A DNA stretch of 64,000 nt from Steroidobacteraceae bacterium (GCA_025458905.1 JALORN010000020.1:1-64000), one strand, 5' to 3'. Positions 16,876 through 25,486 are shown, counted from the first letter of the stretch. Program-made: numbers and translations. The notes: a model not told the origin generated them from the sequence alone.

Positions 16876-17769
16876 TCAGGTCTTCGAGGCGTCGAAGATG
16901 CTCTGGATCGCCTGGTCGAGCGCCGCGTTGAACTCGGCGTCGCTCTGCTGCGCCGTCAGGCCCTCGGTCAGCGCACGCGAGAAGCTCGCGACCATGCCGT
17001 GCTGGCGCGCGAGCTTGGCGTTCGCCTCGGCGCGCGAGTAACCGCCGGAGAGCGCCACCACCTTCAGCACCCGCGGGTGCTTCACGAAGTCGGCGTACAG
17101 GTCGTCCTCGTTCGGCAGCGTGAGCTTCAGCATCACGAGCTGGCCCTCGGGCAGCGCGTCGAGGCCCTTCTTCAGAGCGGCCTTCAGGATCTTCTCGGCG
17201 CCGGCCTTGTCCGGGCACTTGATGTCGACCTCGGGCTCGATGATCGGCACGAGCCCGGCCGCGATCACCTGCCTCGCGACCGCGAACTGCTGGTCGACGA
17301 CCGCCTGGATGCCGGCGGCGTTCGCCTGCTTGATGACCGAGCGCTCCTTGGTGCCGAAGATGCCCTTGGACTTCGCCTTCGCGAGCAGCTTGTCGAGCTC
17401 CGGCATCGGCTTCATCGCCTGCACGCCGTCGGCCTCGTCGGCGAGCCCCTTGTCGATCTTCAGGATCGGCACGACCTTCTTCACGTCCCAGAGGAACTGC
17501 GCGGTCGGCTTGCCCTGGATGTCGCGGTCCATGGTCGCCTCGAACAGGATCGCGGCGAGGATGCGGTCACCGTTGAACGCAGGGCTGGTGATGATCCGCG
17601 TCCGCATCTGGTGGATCAGGTCCATCATCTGCGCGTCGCCGGAATAGGCGCTCTCGGGGATGCCGTAGAGCTTCAGCGCCTTCGGGGTGCTGCCGCCGCT
17701 CTGGTCGAGCGCGGCGATGAACCCGGGCTGCGTGCGGAACTTGGCTTTCTGCTGTTCGAAATTGCTCAT
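16876..17769 (-). CDS. fda: Fructose-bisphosphate aldolase, class I
   Basis: A 297-residue cytoplasmic enzyme that cleaves fructose 1,6-bisphosphate to glyceraldehyde 3-phosphate and dihydroxyacetone phosphate in glycolysis and forms it in gluconeogenesis. The near-N-terminal GFIAALDQSGGSTPKALK, MRTRIITSPAF, ILFEATMDR, KIDKGLA, GLVPIIEPEVD and ALSGGYSR are hallmarks of the short bacterial class I type; the Schiff-base lysine is probably the one in VMLKLTLP. The length matches the Staphylococcus-type enzyme. The start MSNFEQQ at 17769 is chosen over an upstream in-frame ATG because it matches family N-termini. A TAGAAT -10-like hexamer lies 47 bp upstream. Confidence 0.95.
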   Translation of the reverse strand: MSNFEQQKAKFRTQPGFIAALDQSGGSTPKALKLYGIPESAYSGDAQMMDLIHQMRTRIITSPAFNGDRILAAILFEATMDRDIQGKPTAQFLWDVKKVVPILKIDKGLADEADGVQAMKPMPELDKLLAKAKSKGIFGTKERSVIKQANAAGIQAVVDQQFAVARQVIAAGLVPIIEPEVDIKCPDKAGAEKILKAALKKGLDALPEGQLVMLKLTLPNEDDLYADFVKHPRVLKVVALSGGYSRAEANAKLARQHGMVASFSRALTEGLTAQQSDAEFNAALDQAIQSIFDASKT

Positions 17770-17815
17770 GGATCGGCCTCGCGTGCGATTCTTCGGGCTG
17801 GCTTGATGGCGGCGC

Positions 17816-17821
17816 ATTCTA
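17816..17821 (-). promoter_or_regulatory. Candidate -10 box for fda
   Basis: TAGAAT on the minus strand, 47 bp before the fda ATG. No recognisable -35 hexamer at 17-bp spacing. The same TAGAAT motif precedes three other genes in this window. Confidence 0.35.
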
Positions 17822-17850
17822 GCCGGTCCGGGCGCCGCGGCGGCCCCGGG

Positions 17851-17872
17851 CCTGCCCGGAACGTCGGGCAGG
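17851..17872 (-). terminator. Hairpin directly after the MDR stop
   Basis: CCTGCCCG, loop GAACGT and CGGGCAGG form a perfect 8-bp stem abutting the stop codon of the membrane-anchored reductase gene and preceding the fda promoter region. No U-tract follows, so efficiency is uncertain. Confidence 0.5.
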
Positions 17873-19012
17873 TCACGTCCCGGGCGGTTCCGCGACCTCG
17901 ATCACGACCTTGCCGCGGGCCCGTCCCCGTTCGACGTACTCGATCGCGGCCGGCACCTCGCGCAGCGGATGGCGCCGCTCGATCACCGGCCGCAACTTCC
18001 CGGCCGCGGCCATGCGTGCCACGGCCTCGAGGTCGGCACGGTTGCCGACGCTGAAGAACGGGACGATCCGCTGGCTGGCGAAGGGCGCATGGGCGAGCGC
18101 GCGCAGCAGGCTCGCCACCGGGCCGAGCCAGGGCCCGTCACTGGGCCCGCCGACGACGACCCACGTGCCCCCGGGCCGCAGCGCCGCCAGCACCTCGGCC
18201 GGCGCGCGGTTGCCCACCATGTCGACCACGAGGTCGTAGACCGCGCCCTCGCCGGCGAAGTCCTCGCGCGTGTAGTCGATCACCCGGTCGGCGCCGAGTC
18301 CGCGCACCAGCGCGACGTTGCGCGTGCTGCAGACGCCGGTGACCTCGGCGCCCATTGCCTTGGCCATCTGCACCGCGTAGGTGCCGACGCCGCCCGAGGC
18401 GCCGTTGACCAGCACCTTCTGGCCGGGCCGCAGCGCGCCGTGGTCGCGCAGCGCCTGCAGCGCCGTCAGCGCCGCGACCGGCAGCGCCGCCGCCTGCGCG
18501 AAATCGAGGTTCTCGGGCTTGCGCGCGATCGTGCCGTCGGCGCGGGCGACGAGGTACTCGCCGAAGGCGCCGGCGCGCATGCCGAACACCTCGTCTCCCG
18601 GCCGCCACGCCATGACGCCGGGACCGACTGCGTCGATCACGCCCGCATAGTCGGCGCCGAGCCGCGGCTCCCGGGGACGCCCCATCCCGGAGGCGAGCCG
18701 CATCACCCGCGGCTCGCCGCGTACGTAGTGCCAGTCGAGGGGATTGACCGAGGCGGCGACGACGCGCACCCGGACCTGGCCTGGCCCGGGTTCGGGCCTG
18801 GGCAGTCGCGCGAGTTCGAGGCTTTCCGGCGGACCGTAGCAGCGCTGCAGGATCGCCACCATCGTGTTGCCACCCGAGGCTCCCGCCGCCACGCCCGGAC
18901 CGGCACTCGCGGGGCATGGCGCGGCATGATGCAAGGCGATCGCGAGCCCGGCGCCCGCAAGCACCGAGACCCCCAGCAACCCGATCGCGGCGATTCGCAG
19001 TCTGCGTCCCAT
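17873..19012 (-). CDS. Membrane-anchored or exported MDR-family NAD(P)-dependent oxidoreductase
   Basis: A 379-residue protein. Residues 51-379 are a zinc-independent medium-chain reductase (quinone-oxidoreductase-like): PGPGQVRVRVVAASVNPLDWHYVRG, GADYAGVIDAVGPGV and the cofactor motif VLVNGASGGVGTYAVQMAKA. Ahead of it is an extra hydrophobic segment (residues 5-28, RIAAIGLLGVSVLAGAGLAIA). The upstream ATG at 19012 has a good GGGAGAGGAAG ribosome site, while the internal ATG at 18862 has none, so the extension is probably real. MDR reductases are normally cytosolic; a signal anchor is unusual since NADPH is absent from the periplasm. The active domain could stay cytoplasmic with an N-out anchor. 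Confidence 0.85.
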   Translation of the reverse strand: MGRRLRIAAIGLLGVSVLAGAGLAIALHHAAPCPASAGPGVAAGASGGNTMVAILQRCYGPPESLELARLPRPEPGPGQVRVRVVAASVNPLDWHYVRGEPRVMRLASGMGRPREPRLGADYAGVIDAVGPGVMAWRPGDEVFGMRAGAFGEYLVARADGTIARKPENLDFAQAAALPVAALTALQALRDHGALRPGQKVLVNGASGGVGTYAVQMAKAMGAEVTGVCSTRNVALVRGLGADRVIDYTREDFAGEGAVYDLVVDMVGNRAPAEVLAALRPGGTWVVVGGPSDGPWLGPVASLLRALAHAPFASQRIVPFFSVGNRADLEAVARMAAAGKLRPVIERRHPLREVPAAIEYVERGRARGKVVIEVAEPPGT

Positions 19013-19354
19013 CGTCTTCCTCTCCCAAGGCAGGCCCGTCGGCAACAGTCTCGCATCGCGACGCCGCCGCGCGCGCCCGCGACGGGACGAAGGCGTGGCC
19101 CCGCGGGACGGATGCGCCCCCGGCAGATCGCGACCCCGCCGCCGGGTCCCGGCGCACACCCGCACCCGCACCCGCGCGGGAAACCGCACGACGGCAGGCG
19201 CGGCCATTGCCGTTCGTTCATCGCTCCGACCGCTGGTTCGTCCGCGCGAGACCCGGGTGCAACGACGACCTTAGTGTCGCGGTCCATCACGGCACCGCGA
19301 GCGCGCTGCCGCGATCTCGCGAGGATGTTCAACCCCGTTGCATGGAGTAGCCCG
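19013..19354. other. 342-bp divergent intergenic region
   Basis: This lies between the MDR gene (minus) and the outer-membrane barrel gene (plus). Overlapping open frames here are G+C-driven shadows with no recognisable domain or ribosome site. It must hold both promoters; I see no clear operator, repeat or RNA. Confidence 0.4.
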
Positions 19355-20068
19355 ATGTTCAGCGATTCGACGTCGAGAAAACCGTCCCTGGGGCACCGCC
19401 CCGCCACGGCTTGCGCCCTGTTGTGGCTCGCCGCTGCCGGCAGCGCGGGCGCGGCGACCGGTCCCGCCGGCGCGGGTGCCGGGCAGTGGTACGCCACCGG
19501 CATCCTGGGCGCCGTCACACAGTCCGACCAGCGGCTCGACTATCGCCGACCCGGGGTCACCGCCTCCGCCTCGCAGACGCTGCCGCTCGACACCGGCTTC
19601 GCCGCGGGCGGATCGATCGGTCGCTACTTCGGCGACGCCTGGCGCATCGAGGCGGAGTTCATGTACCAGTCGGTCGACCACCCGGCGTTCACGCTCTCGG
19701 GAGGCGGCCCGTCCGGCGACGGCAACTACGCCTCCACGACCATCGCCGTGAACGCGCTGCGCGAGTTCGACCTGTTCGGCTCGTCGCGCGCGCGAACCTA
19801 CGCCGGCATCGGCGCCGTCTACGCGACAGAGGTGGACCTCGACTTCGAGCGCGGCGGCATCGAGCAGTCGTTCAGTGGCTCGGGCGCGGGAGTGCAGGCG
19901 CTGCTCGGGGCACGCTACTCGCTCGGCGAACGCGCCTTCGTCGACGCGGGCTTGCGCTACCTGCTCGTGTCCGGCGTGGCACTCGACGGCGAGGCGGGGG
20001 CCTCGGGCCGGATCGAGGCCGACTACGAGCCGATCGCCCTCACGCTGTCTTTCGGCTGGCGGTTCTGA
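19355..20068 (+). CDS. Outer-membrane beta-barrel protein
   Basis: A 237-residue protein with a signal peptide (RPATACALLWLAAAGSAGAA) and a series of alternating amphipathic strands typical of an 8-stranded barrel (WYATGILGAVTQSD, GGSIGRYFGDAWRIEAEFMYQSVD, RTYAGIGAVYATEVDLDFERG, ALLGARYSLGERAFVDAGLRY). It ends ITLSFGWRF-like (ALTLSFGWRF) with the C-terminal Phe that directs BAM-mediated assembly. An in-frame ATG 30 bp upstream is also possible. Similar small barrels (OmpA/OmpW/porin-like) have varied roles; no specific function can be given. Confidence 0.8.
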   Translation: MFSDSTSRKPSLGHRPATACALLWLAAAGSAGAATGPAGAGAGQWYATGILGAVTQSDQRLDYRRPGVTASASQTLPLDTGFAAGGSIGRYFGDAWRIEAEFMYQSVDHPAFTLSGGGPSGDGNYASTTIAVNALREFDLFGSSRARTYAGIGAVYATEVDLDFERGGIEQSFSGSGAGVQALLGARYSLGERAFVDAGLRYLLVSGVALDGEAGASGRIEADYEPIALTLSFGWRF

Positions 20069-20245
20069 GGGCGCCGACAGACCGCTGACCGCCGCGACCG
20101 GGCGCCCGCGATCGGGCCGAGTCCCGATCCGGGCGCCCGCAGCCTCGCGCTTCACGCGCCGTCGACGGCCGTTTCACGCGTCGTTCACCCGGTCGACCAC
20201 ATGCTGTGACGGTGGTCGGCACGCCGACGTCCGCACGAACGGGTC

Positions 20246-21049
20246 ATGTCACAGCGCTGGGGTCGTTTCGCAGCGACGGTGTTCCTGCTGGTCGGCGTGA
20301 CGCTCGCCTACCTGCAGGCGGGTCCGGTCGCCTCGCACGGCGCCGTGGTGCGCCACGCGTTCTGGGTGGCGACGGCGGTCGCGACCTTCGTGTGCTGGTG
20401 GCTCAGCCAATGGCTCGTCGTGTCGGGCCGGGACCGGCTGGGCCGCAGGCTGCTGGTGCTCTCCAGCCTCGTGGCCACGCTGCTGTTCGTGCCCGCGTCG
20501 CTGGCCATCGACCTCCTGTTCTCGCTGCCCGAGGAGGAGCCCCCCGGGCTGGCGCTGTTCGTCGACGAGTGGCTGGCCAGCGCCGTGCCCGTCTTCTCGT
20601 GCTGCATGATCGCCAGCCTGCCGGCCTGGCTCTCGACCACCGGGCCCGCCGCACCCGCGCCGGCTCCGGCCCTGCTGCCCCGGGGTGAAGTGCCGCAGCC
20701 CGAGGCCCCGGCTGGGCCCCCGTCCGAGACCCGCGTCGACGGCGGCCTGCTGCCGAGCGCGGTGCGCGGCGGAGTGCTGCGCGCCACCGCCGACCTGCAG
20801 TACGTCCACCTGCACAGCCCCGAGGGGGTGACCACGGTTCCAGGCCCGATGCACCGGGTCGTCGGCCTGTTGGGCGATCACGGGCTCGAAGTCCGCCGCG
20901 GCGAATGGATCGCCGACCGTCACGTGAAACGACTCAAGTCGATCCGCGGACGCTGGTTCGTGTTGCTCAGGGACGGACAGCAGGTCGCCGTGAGCCGGCG
21001 TCGGTTGGCGGAGGTCAAGGAGCGCTGGGGCTCGACCCGCTACGCGTGA
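20246..21049 (+). CDS. Membrane-bound LytTR-domain transcriptional regulator
   Basis: A 267-residue protein with four hydrophobic helices in the first ~130 residues, a Pro/Ala-rich linker, then a LytTR DNA-binding domain (about 172-262): LRATADLQYVHLHSPEG, GDHGLEVRRGEWIADRHVKRLKSIRGRWFVLLRDGQQVAVSRRRLAEVKE. In membrane LytTR regulators the helices usually act as a sensor or bind a partner that sequesters the regulator. There is no receiver domain. It follows the barrel gene by 177 bp; regulation of that neighbour or of itself is plausible but unproven. Confidence 0.85.
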   Translation: MSQRWGRFAATVFLLVGVTLAYLQAGPVASHGAVVRHAFWVATAVATFVCWWLSQWLVVSGRDRLGRRLLVLSSLVATLLFVPASLAIDLLFSLPEEEPPGLALFVDEWLASAVPVFSCCMIASLPAWLSTTGPAAPAPAPALLPRGEVPQPEAPAGPPSETRVDGGLLPSAVRGGVLRATADLQYVHLHSPEGVTTVPGPMHRVVGLLGDHGLEVRRGEWIADRHVKRLKSIRGRWFVLLRDGQQVAVSRRRLAEVKERWGSTRYA

Positions 21050-21124
21050 GCGTTCCGGGCGCGAGCTCGCCCACTCGCCCACCCGACGACGGCGCCCGGA
21101 GGCCCCGCCGGCACCGGCGCGCGC

Positions 21125-21571
21125 TCAGCCCTGGACCAGCGTCGCTTCCAGCGTGACGTCCGGGACCGCGGCCAGCGCCTTGGAGAGCGGGCAGCTGGTC
21201 TTGGCGGTCTGCGCGATCATCGCGAACCGCGTCTCGTCGATGCCCGGCACCACGGCCTGCATCTGCAGCGCGATCCGGTCGATCGTGAAGCCCTCGCCCT
21301 CGGACACCAGCCGCACGGTCGCGCGCGTGTCGATCGACGAGGTCGCGAAGCCTGCCTTGTCACAGGCGAACGAGAACGCCATCGTGAAGCAGGCGGCGTG
21401 CGCCGCCGCGAGCAGCTCCTCGGGGTTGGTGCCGCGGCGCTCGTCCTGGAAACGGCTGCCGAAGCCATAAGGATAGGCGCTCAGCGCCGCGGTCTGCGTG
21501 CTGATCGCGCCCCTACCCTGCCGGCCGGCGCCGTCCCAGTGGACGCTCGCGGTCTTCTCGATCGGGTACAT
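21125..21571 (-). CDS. osmC: OsmC-family peroxiredoxin
   Basis: A 148-residue protein of the OsmC group, which reduces organic hydroperoxides with a pair of cysteines. The two catalytic cysteines are visible in AAAHAACFTMAFSFA and AKTSCPLSKAL. Start MYPIEKTASVHWDG at 21571 matches family N-termini (xxxKxAxVxWxG); the upstream in-frame start lacks support. The next gene upstream on this strand is YheU, 76 bp away. OsmC proteins are usually induced by osmotic or stationary-phase stress. Confidence 0.92.
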   Translation of the reverse strand: MYPIEKTASVHWDGAGRQGRGAISTQTAALSAYPYGFGSRFQDERRGTNPEELLAAAHAACFTMAFSFACDKAGFATSSIDTRATVRLVSEGEGFTIDRIALQMQAVVPGIDETRFAMIAQTAKTSCPLSKALAAVPDVTLEATLVQG

Positions 21572-21647
21572 GCCCGGGACACTAGGCGGCGGGCGGCGGA
21601 CCGTCTGTGCAGCGACGCACCGAGGCCACGCTGGCACCCGCCGAGGC

Positions 21648-21968
21648 TCAGCGCCCCGGGGGACGCCCGAGGCTGCGCGTCGTGACGATGTCGACGACCT
21701 CGGTGTCTGGGTCGAAGATCACCTGGGCCTCGCCGCGCCCGAGCTGGCGCATCACCTGCGCCACCTTGGTCTCCAGCGGGACGTCGTGCTCGCCGTATTC
21801 GGTGCCCTCGCGCAGCACGAAGGCCTCGACGACGCCGCGCAGGGCCTCGGGCGAGAGCGACTCGTGCGGGATGCGCAGCGGCCCGGCGTCGGCGACGCGC
21901 CCCGCGCAGGCGCCCGGGGATGCGGCCCCGCCGTCCGCGTCCGGGGTGTCGTGGTCGATCGATGCCAT
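21648..21968 (-). CDS. yheU: YheU-family protein (UPF0270)
   Basis: A 106-residue protein whose C-terminal 75 residues match the UPF0270/YheU family: IPHESLSPEALRGVVEAFVLREGTEYG, then VPLETKVAQVMRQLGRGEAQVIFD. The N-terminal ~30 residues are a low-complexity extension absent from the E. coli protein (72 aa). The function is unknown. The family is largely gammaproteobacterial, which helps place the organism. Confidence 0.88.
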   Translation of the reverse strand: MASIDHDTPDADGGAASPGACAGRVADAGPLRIPHESLSPEALRGVVEAFVLREGTEYGEHDVPLETKVAQVMRQLGRGEAQVIFDPDTEVVDIVTTRSLGRPPGR

Positions 21969-22007
21969 GCCCGCAGTCTAGCGGGAGCGGCATCCGCGGA
22001 CCGTGCG

Positions 22008-22481
22008 TCAGGAGAGGTGCTGGTTGACCTCGCTGTAGATGCCGTTCGGGTCGAACATCGAGAAGGTGCGCAGCCGGATCACGCTGCTGCCGTCGTGCGA
22101 GGGCACCTCCCAGGTGGTCGGCGGCACCGCGACGTTCGCACCCGCGGCGACCGCACGCGCGTGCGCGCCATCGGCGTCCGCGGTCTGCACCACGAGGATC
22201 GCCTCGCCCATCCGCACCTTGCTGCGGTTGACCGGCACCGCGGTGTCGAACGGCGGGTCGACGTACTGCAGGAAGCCGACCATGCCGACCCGCGGGTCCT
22301 CGGCCTTCAGCAACACCAGCTTGACCGGCTCGTCGTTGGGGCCGACCGGCGGGAAGCCGCGCCTGGCGACCAGCGAATGATCGTAGAAGCGCGTCCAGCC
22401 GAACACCGACTCGTAGAACTGCGCCGCCTTCGCGGCGTCCGGCACGATGAAGGTCGTGCGCCTGAGGATCCCCGTCGTCAT
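22008..22481 (-). CDS. VOC-family (glyoxalase-like) protein
   Basis: A 157-residue protein with the paired beta-alpha-beta-beta-beta modules of the vicinal oxygen chelate fold: TTFIVPDAAKAAQFYESVFGW in the first half, VQTADADGAHARAVAAGANVAVPP and FSMFDPNGIYSEVNQH in the second. Such proteins use a metal bound by His/Glu side chains to act on lactoylglutathione, catechols or antibiotics; the substrate cannot be told. Start MTTGIL at 22481 fits the family; an upstream in-frame ATG adds unrelated sequence. Confidence 0.85.
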   Translation of the reverse strand: MTTGILRRTTFIVPDAAKAAQFYESVFGWTRFYDHSLVARRGFPPVGPNDEPVKLVLLKAEDPRVGMVGFLQYVDPPFDTAVPVNRSKVRMGEAILVVQTADADGAHARAVAAGANVAVPPTTWEVPSHDGSSVIRLRTFSMFDPNGIYSEVNQHLS

Positions 22482-22578
22482 CCCTCGCCCCTCCCGATGA
22501 AGACGCTTCGCACCGGCCCCGCCGACCGGCAGCGCTGCGCCCGGCATACCCACTCCCGCGGCCGTGCCGCGCGCGGCC

Positions 22579-23649
22579 TCAACCCACCGGGTCGCCCTCG
22601 GCGCGCTTCTCCGCGAGCCACTCGCGCCACACGGCGACCAGCACCGCGAGGATCACCGGCCCGATGAACAGCCCCACCAGGCCGAAGGCGGTCAGCCCGC
22701 CGAGCACGCCGAACATGACCAGCAGGAAAGGTATCTGGGTCGCGCCGCTGATCACCAGCGGGCGCACGATGTTGTCGATCCAGCTGACCGCGGTCAGGCC
22801 CCAGACGAACAGCCCGATCGCTGCCCCCGTCTCGCCATTGACCAGCAGCCACAGGCTCGCGCCGCCCCACATGAACGGCACCACGAACGGGATCAGCGCC
22901 ACCAGGAAGGTCAGCGCCGCGAGGAACACCGGCGCCTCGAGGCCCGCGAACCAGTAGCCGACGCCGGCGAGCGTGCCCTGCGCGAGCGCCGCGAGGATCA
23001 GGCCGTAGACCACCGCCTTCACCGTGTCGCCGATCGCGACCAGGTAGTGATCGACGCGGCTGCCGAGGAACTGGTGCAGGCCGCGGCTCAGCTGCGCGGC
23101 GAGCACGTGGCCGTCGCGGAACATGAAGTAGAGGCTGAGGATGGCGATGACCAGCTTGACGACGTTGCGGCCGACGCCGCCGATGAAGCCGCCGAACTCG
23201 CCGGAGGATCGGTCGAGGAAGGCGCGGATCTCGTTCAGCAGCTCGTCGGGGTTGGCGCTGATGCGTGCGATCCAGTCGCGCAGCCAGTCGCCGACCAGCG
23301 GCAGCTCGAGCACGAAGTCGGGCAGGCGCAGCCCGCGCGAGAGCAGCACGGTGATCTCGCGGTAGGCGTCGATCACCTCGGTCTGCACCAGCACCACCAG
23401 CCAGGCGATCGGCGCGACGATCAGCGCTGCGAGCAGGATCGTCATGACCAGCGCGGCAGGGCCACGCTGGCCGCGGAACAGCCGCACCAGGCGCTCGTGC
23501 GCCGGCCAGGTGACGTAGGCGAGGATCACCGCCCAGATCACCGGCACGATGAACGGCTGCAGCACCTGGAAGGCGAGCAGCAGCAGGCCCGCCAGCAGGC
23601 CCGCGACGATCATCCGGCGCAGCCACAGCGCCCGTGTCAGGTCTTCCAT
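22579..23649 (-). CDS. AI-2E family transporter (TqsA/PerM-like)
   Basis: A 356-residue protein with about eight membrane helices: the N-terminal pair (GLLAGLLLLAFQVLQPFIVPVIWAVILAYVTWP), a soluble middle region, and the C-terminal bundle with the family signatures FLVALIPFVVPFMWGGASLWLL, SWIDNIVRPLVISGATQIPFLLVMFGVLGGLTAFGLVGLFIGPVILAV. Members export autoinducer-2 or act as Na+/H+ antiporters. The ATG at 23649 follows the cupin gene by 10 bp, so they may be co-transcribed. Confidence 0.93.
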   Translation of the reverse strand: MEDLTRALWLRRMIVAGLLAGLLLLAFQVLQPFIVPVIWAVILAYVTWPAHERLVRLFRGQRGPAALVMTILLAALIVAPIAWLVVLVQTEVIDAYREITVLLSRGLRLPDFVLELPLVGDWLRDWIARISANPDELLNEIRAFLDRSSGEFGGFIGGVGRNVVKLVIAILSLYFMFRDGHVLAAQLSRGLHQFLGSRVDHYLVAIGDTVKAVVYGLILAALAQGTLAGVGYWFAGLEAPVFLAALTFLVALIPFVVPFMWGGASLWLLVNGETGAAIGLFVWGLTAVSWIDNIVRPLVISGATQIPFLLVMFGVLGGLTAFGLVGLFIGPVILAVLVAVWREWLAEKRAEGDPVG

Positions 23650-23659
23650 CGTCCCCTGC

Positions 23660-24316
23660 TCAGGCGCTGCGCGAGGCGCCACTGACGACCACGAACAGCA
23701 GCAGGCAGGGCTCGTCCCAGCGATTGATCCAGCTGTGCTCGTTGCCGCCCTGCACCAGCGTGTCGCCGGCGCCCAGCTCGATCTCGCGGTCCTGCATCTT
23801 GAAGACGATGCGACCGGAGAGGATGGCCATGTAGTCGAGCGTGGCATTGCGGTGCATCGGGATCGACGGTGCGCGCGCGCCGCCCGGCAGCTCGGCCACG
23901 TAGAAGCTCGTGCCCTGGAAGCCCTCGCGATAGGCATTGCCCGCGGTCGCGCCGGCGTCGCCCTGCAGCGGCAGCGGCACGGGCAGCCCCGCCGACTCCC
24001 AGAGGCGCACGATGCGCGTGCCGTTGAGCTCGAGCGCGTTGCCGGGCTCGCCGTCGGCGACCACGATGCCGCGGCCGGAGGCGTCGTCGGTGGTGACGAC
24101 GCGGCGGATCCGCGTCCAGCGGCCATCCGGCGTGCGTCGCGGCGGCGGGGCCGGCGGTGCACCGCGCGCTGCCGCCCCGGCCTGTGCCGCGCCGGCGGCG
24201 TCGGCCGCGGCCGCGGCCGCGCCGCCGACCAGCGCGATGGAACCGGCGGCGCCCGCGCTGGCGGCCGAGCGCAGCAACAGCCGGCGCGAGACGCGCATCG
24301 CCTTGCGGACGGTCAT
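23660..24316 (-). CDS. Exported cupin-domain protein with Tat-like signal
   Basis: A 218-residue protein starting with a twin-arginine-like signal (RVSRRLLLRSAASAGAAGSIAL). The mature part is a single cupin: PMHRNATLDYMAILSGRIVFKMQDREIELGAGDTLVQGGNEHSWINRW, where the His of MHR, Glu/Asp substitutes and the late His form the usual metal site (HxN variant; the second ligand of the first motif is weak). It overlaps the MOSC gene by 4 bp, hence coupled translation. Small exported cupins occur as dioxygenase-like or sensor proteins; function unknown. Confidence 0.85.
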   Translation of the reverse strand: MTVRKAMRVSRRLLLRSAASAGAAGSIALVGGAAAAAADAAGAAQAGAAARGAPPAPPPRRTPDGRWTRIRRVVTTDDASGRGIVVADGEPGNALELNGTRIVRLWESAGLPVPLPLQGDAGATAGNAYREGFQGTSFYVAELPGGARAPSIPMHRNATLDYMAILSGRIVFKMQDREIELGAGDTLVQGGNEHSWINRWDEPCLLLFVVVSGASRSA

Positions 24317-24837
24317 AGGAGTTCCCCCTGTGCCGGCGTGCCGCCCGGCTCCGGCACGAGCCGGACCTCGGCGCCGACCTCGATCATCCCGGGCTCGAGC
24401 ACCCGGGCCGTGATTCCACCATGACCGCGCAGCGCATTGAAACCGCCGGGCCCCAGGGCCTCCTCCATGCGGCTGCAGGGATCGCAGGTGCCGGTGCCCT
24501 CGAGCAGCGCCGCGCCGACACGGAAGCGCGCCTGGCGCAGCGCGAGCAGGTTCACGCCGCGCACGACGAGGTTGCGCCGCAGGCTCGCGGGATCGACCGT
24601 CCCGGGCGCCTGGCCGAGCAGCGAGGCGATCACGTCGAGGTGCTCGGCCTGCAGCAGCGTCACCTGGCGACGGCCGGCACCGCGGTGGCGATCGCCCTCG
24701 AGCCCCTGCCCCGCCCGCGCCCAGGCCGACGCCGGCCGCTCTACCGGCGCGCGATGCGCGGGCCGCAGCAGGATCGCCTCGACGTACCCCACTTGCGGCA
24801 GCGTGCCGAGGCGGTCGCGGATCGAGCGGAACACCAT
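24313..24837 (-). CDS. MOSC-domain protein
   Basis: A 174-residue MOSC (molybdenum cofactor sulfurase C-terminal) protein. GLEGDRHRGAGRRQVTLLQAEHLDVI, RNLVVRGVNLLAL, LEGTGTCDPCSRMEEALG and GGITARVLEPGMIEVGAEV are the standard landmarks; the Cys of GTCDPC is the presumed sulfur or Moco ligand. YiiM-like stand-alone MOSC proteins detoxify N-hydroxylated bases or deliver sulfur to molybdoenzymes. The molybdenum hydroxylase at 46253 is not adjacent. A tetranucleotide repeat lies in its 5' leader. Confidence 0.9.
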   Translation of the reverse strand: MVFRSIRDRLGTLPQVGYVEAILLRPAHRAPVERPASAWARAGQGLEGDRHRGAGRRQVTLLQAEHLDVIASLLGQAPGTVDPASLRRNLVVRGVNLLALRQARFRVGAALLEGTGTCDPCSRMEEALGPGGFNALRGHGGITARVLEPGMIEVGAEVRLVPEPGGTPAQGELL

Positions 24838-24841
24838 CGGT

Positions 24842-24873
24842 GCGAGCGAGCGAGCGAGCGGGCGGGCGGGCGG
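24842..24873. repeat. Tetranucleotide tandem repeat (GCGA)4(GCGG)4
   Basis: Eight consecutive 4-bp units, four GCGA then four GCGG, 5-36 bp upstream of the MOSC ATG. Tandem repeats in a leader can change length by slippage; here they would move the ribosome-binding region. Confidence 0.8.
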
Positions 24874-24884
24874 CGGCGGCGCGC

Positions 24885-25355
24885 TCAGCGCAGCCCGGCG
24901 CGCTCCGAGAGGATCATGGTGAGCGCCAGCAGCGCGCAGACCGCGAGGCTCAGCGTCCGGCGCAGCGCGACGTAGTCCGGCGGCAGCGAGGCCCCGAGGC
25001 GCCGGTGCTCGTAGACCCAGAAGAGGCCGAAGCCGACGACCAGCAGGCCGAGGCCGCGCTGTCCACCGAGCAGCACCGCCAGCGTGGCGACCACCGAGGG
25101 GGCGATCGAGCCGAACGCGACGCCCGCGCTCCAGCGCCAGCGACCGGCGACCGCGAGGCCCCAGTGCACCGCACCGACGAAGCTGAGGATGGTCGCGCCG
25201 TAGCCGATGCCGAGGCGCTGCGCGAGGTCGCGCTGGTCGATGCCGGGGGCGAGGCCCACGCCGAGCATCGCGCCGAGGAAGGGCAGCAGACCCGCGTAGC
25301 CGATCCACTCCGCCAGCGGCGAGAGCCCGCCGCGGTTCACGTCCTGTTGCTGCAA
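24885..25355 (-). CDS. DUF3429-family membrane protein
   Basis: A 156-residue protein with about five hydrophobic helices (EWIGYAGLLPFLGAMLGVGLA, GIGYGATILSFVGAVHWGLAVAG, FGSIAPSVVATLAVLLGG, GLGLLVVGFGLFWVYEHR, TLSLAVCALLALTMILS). GAxILSFVGAxHWG is typical of DUF3429. I place the start at a TTG (25355) because a perfect GGAGG lies 6 bp before it and no ATG exists in the frame nearby. Function unknown. Confidence 0.78.
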   Translation of the reverse strand: MQQQDVNRGGLSPLAEWIGYAGLLPFLGAMLGVGLAPGIDQRDLAQRLGIGYGATILSFVGAVHWGLAVAGRWRWSAGVAFGSIAPSVVATLAVLLGGQRGLGLLVVGFGLFWVYEHRRLGASLPPDYVALRRTLSLAVCALLALTMILSERAGLR

Positions 25356-25486
25356 CGCACGCCTCCCTGGAGGCGGGCATTGTCGCAGGAGCCTGCGGCG
25401 GTCGCGAGCATGGCGGCGCAGCGACACGGGCCATGGCTGCGCAGCGAGGCACGACGGCGCGGCGTGGCGCGCCGTCGCCCGGGGCG

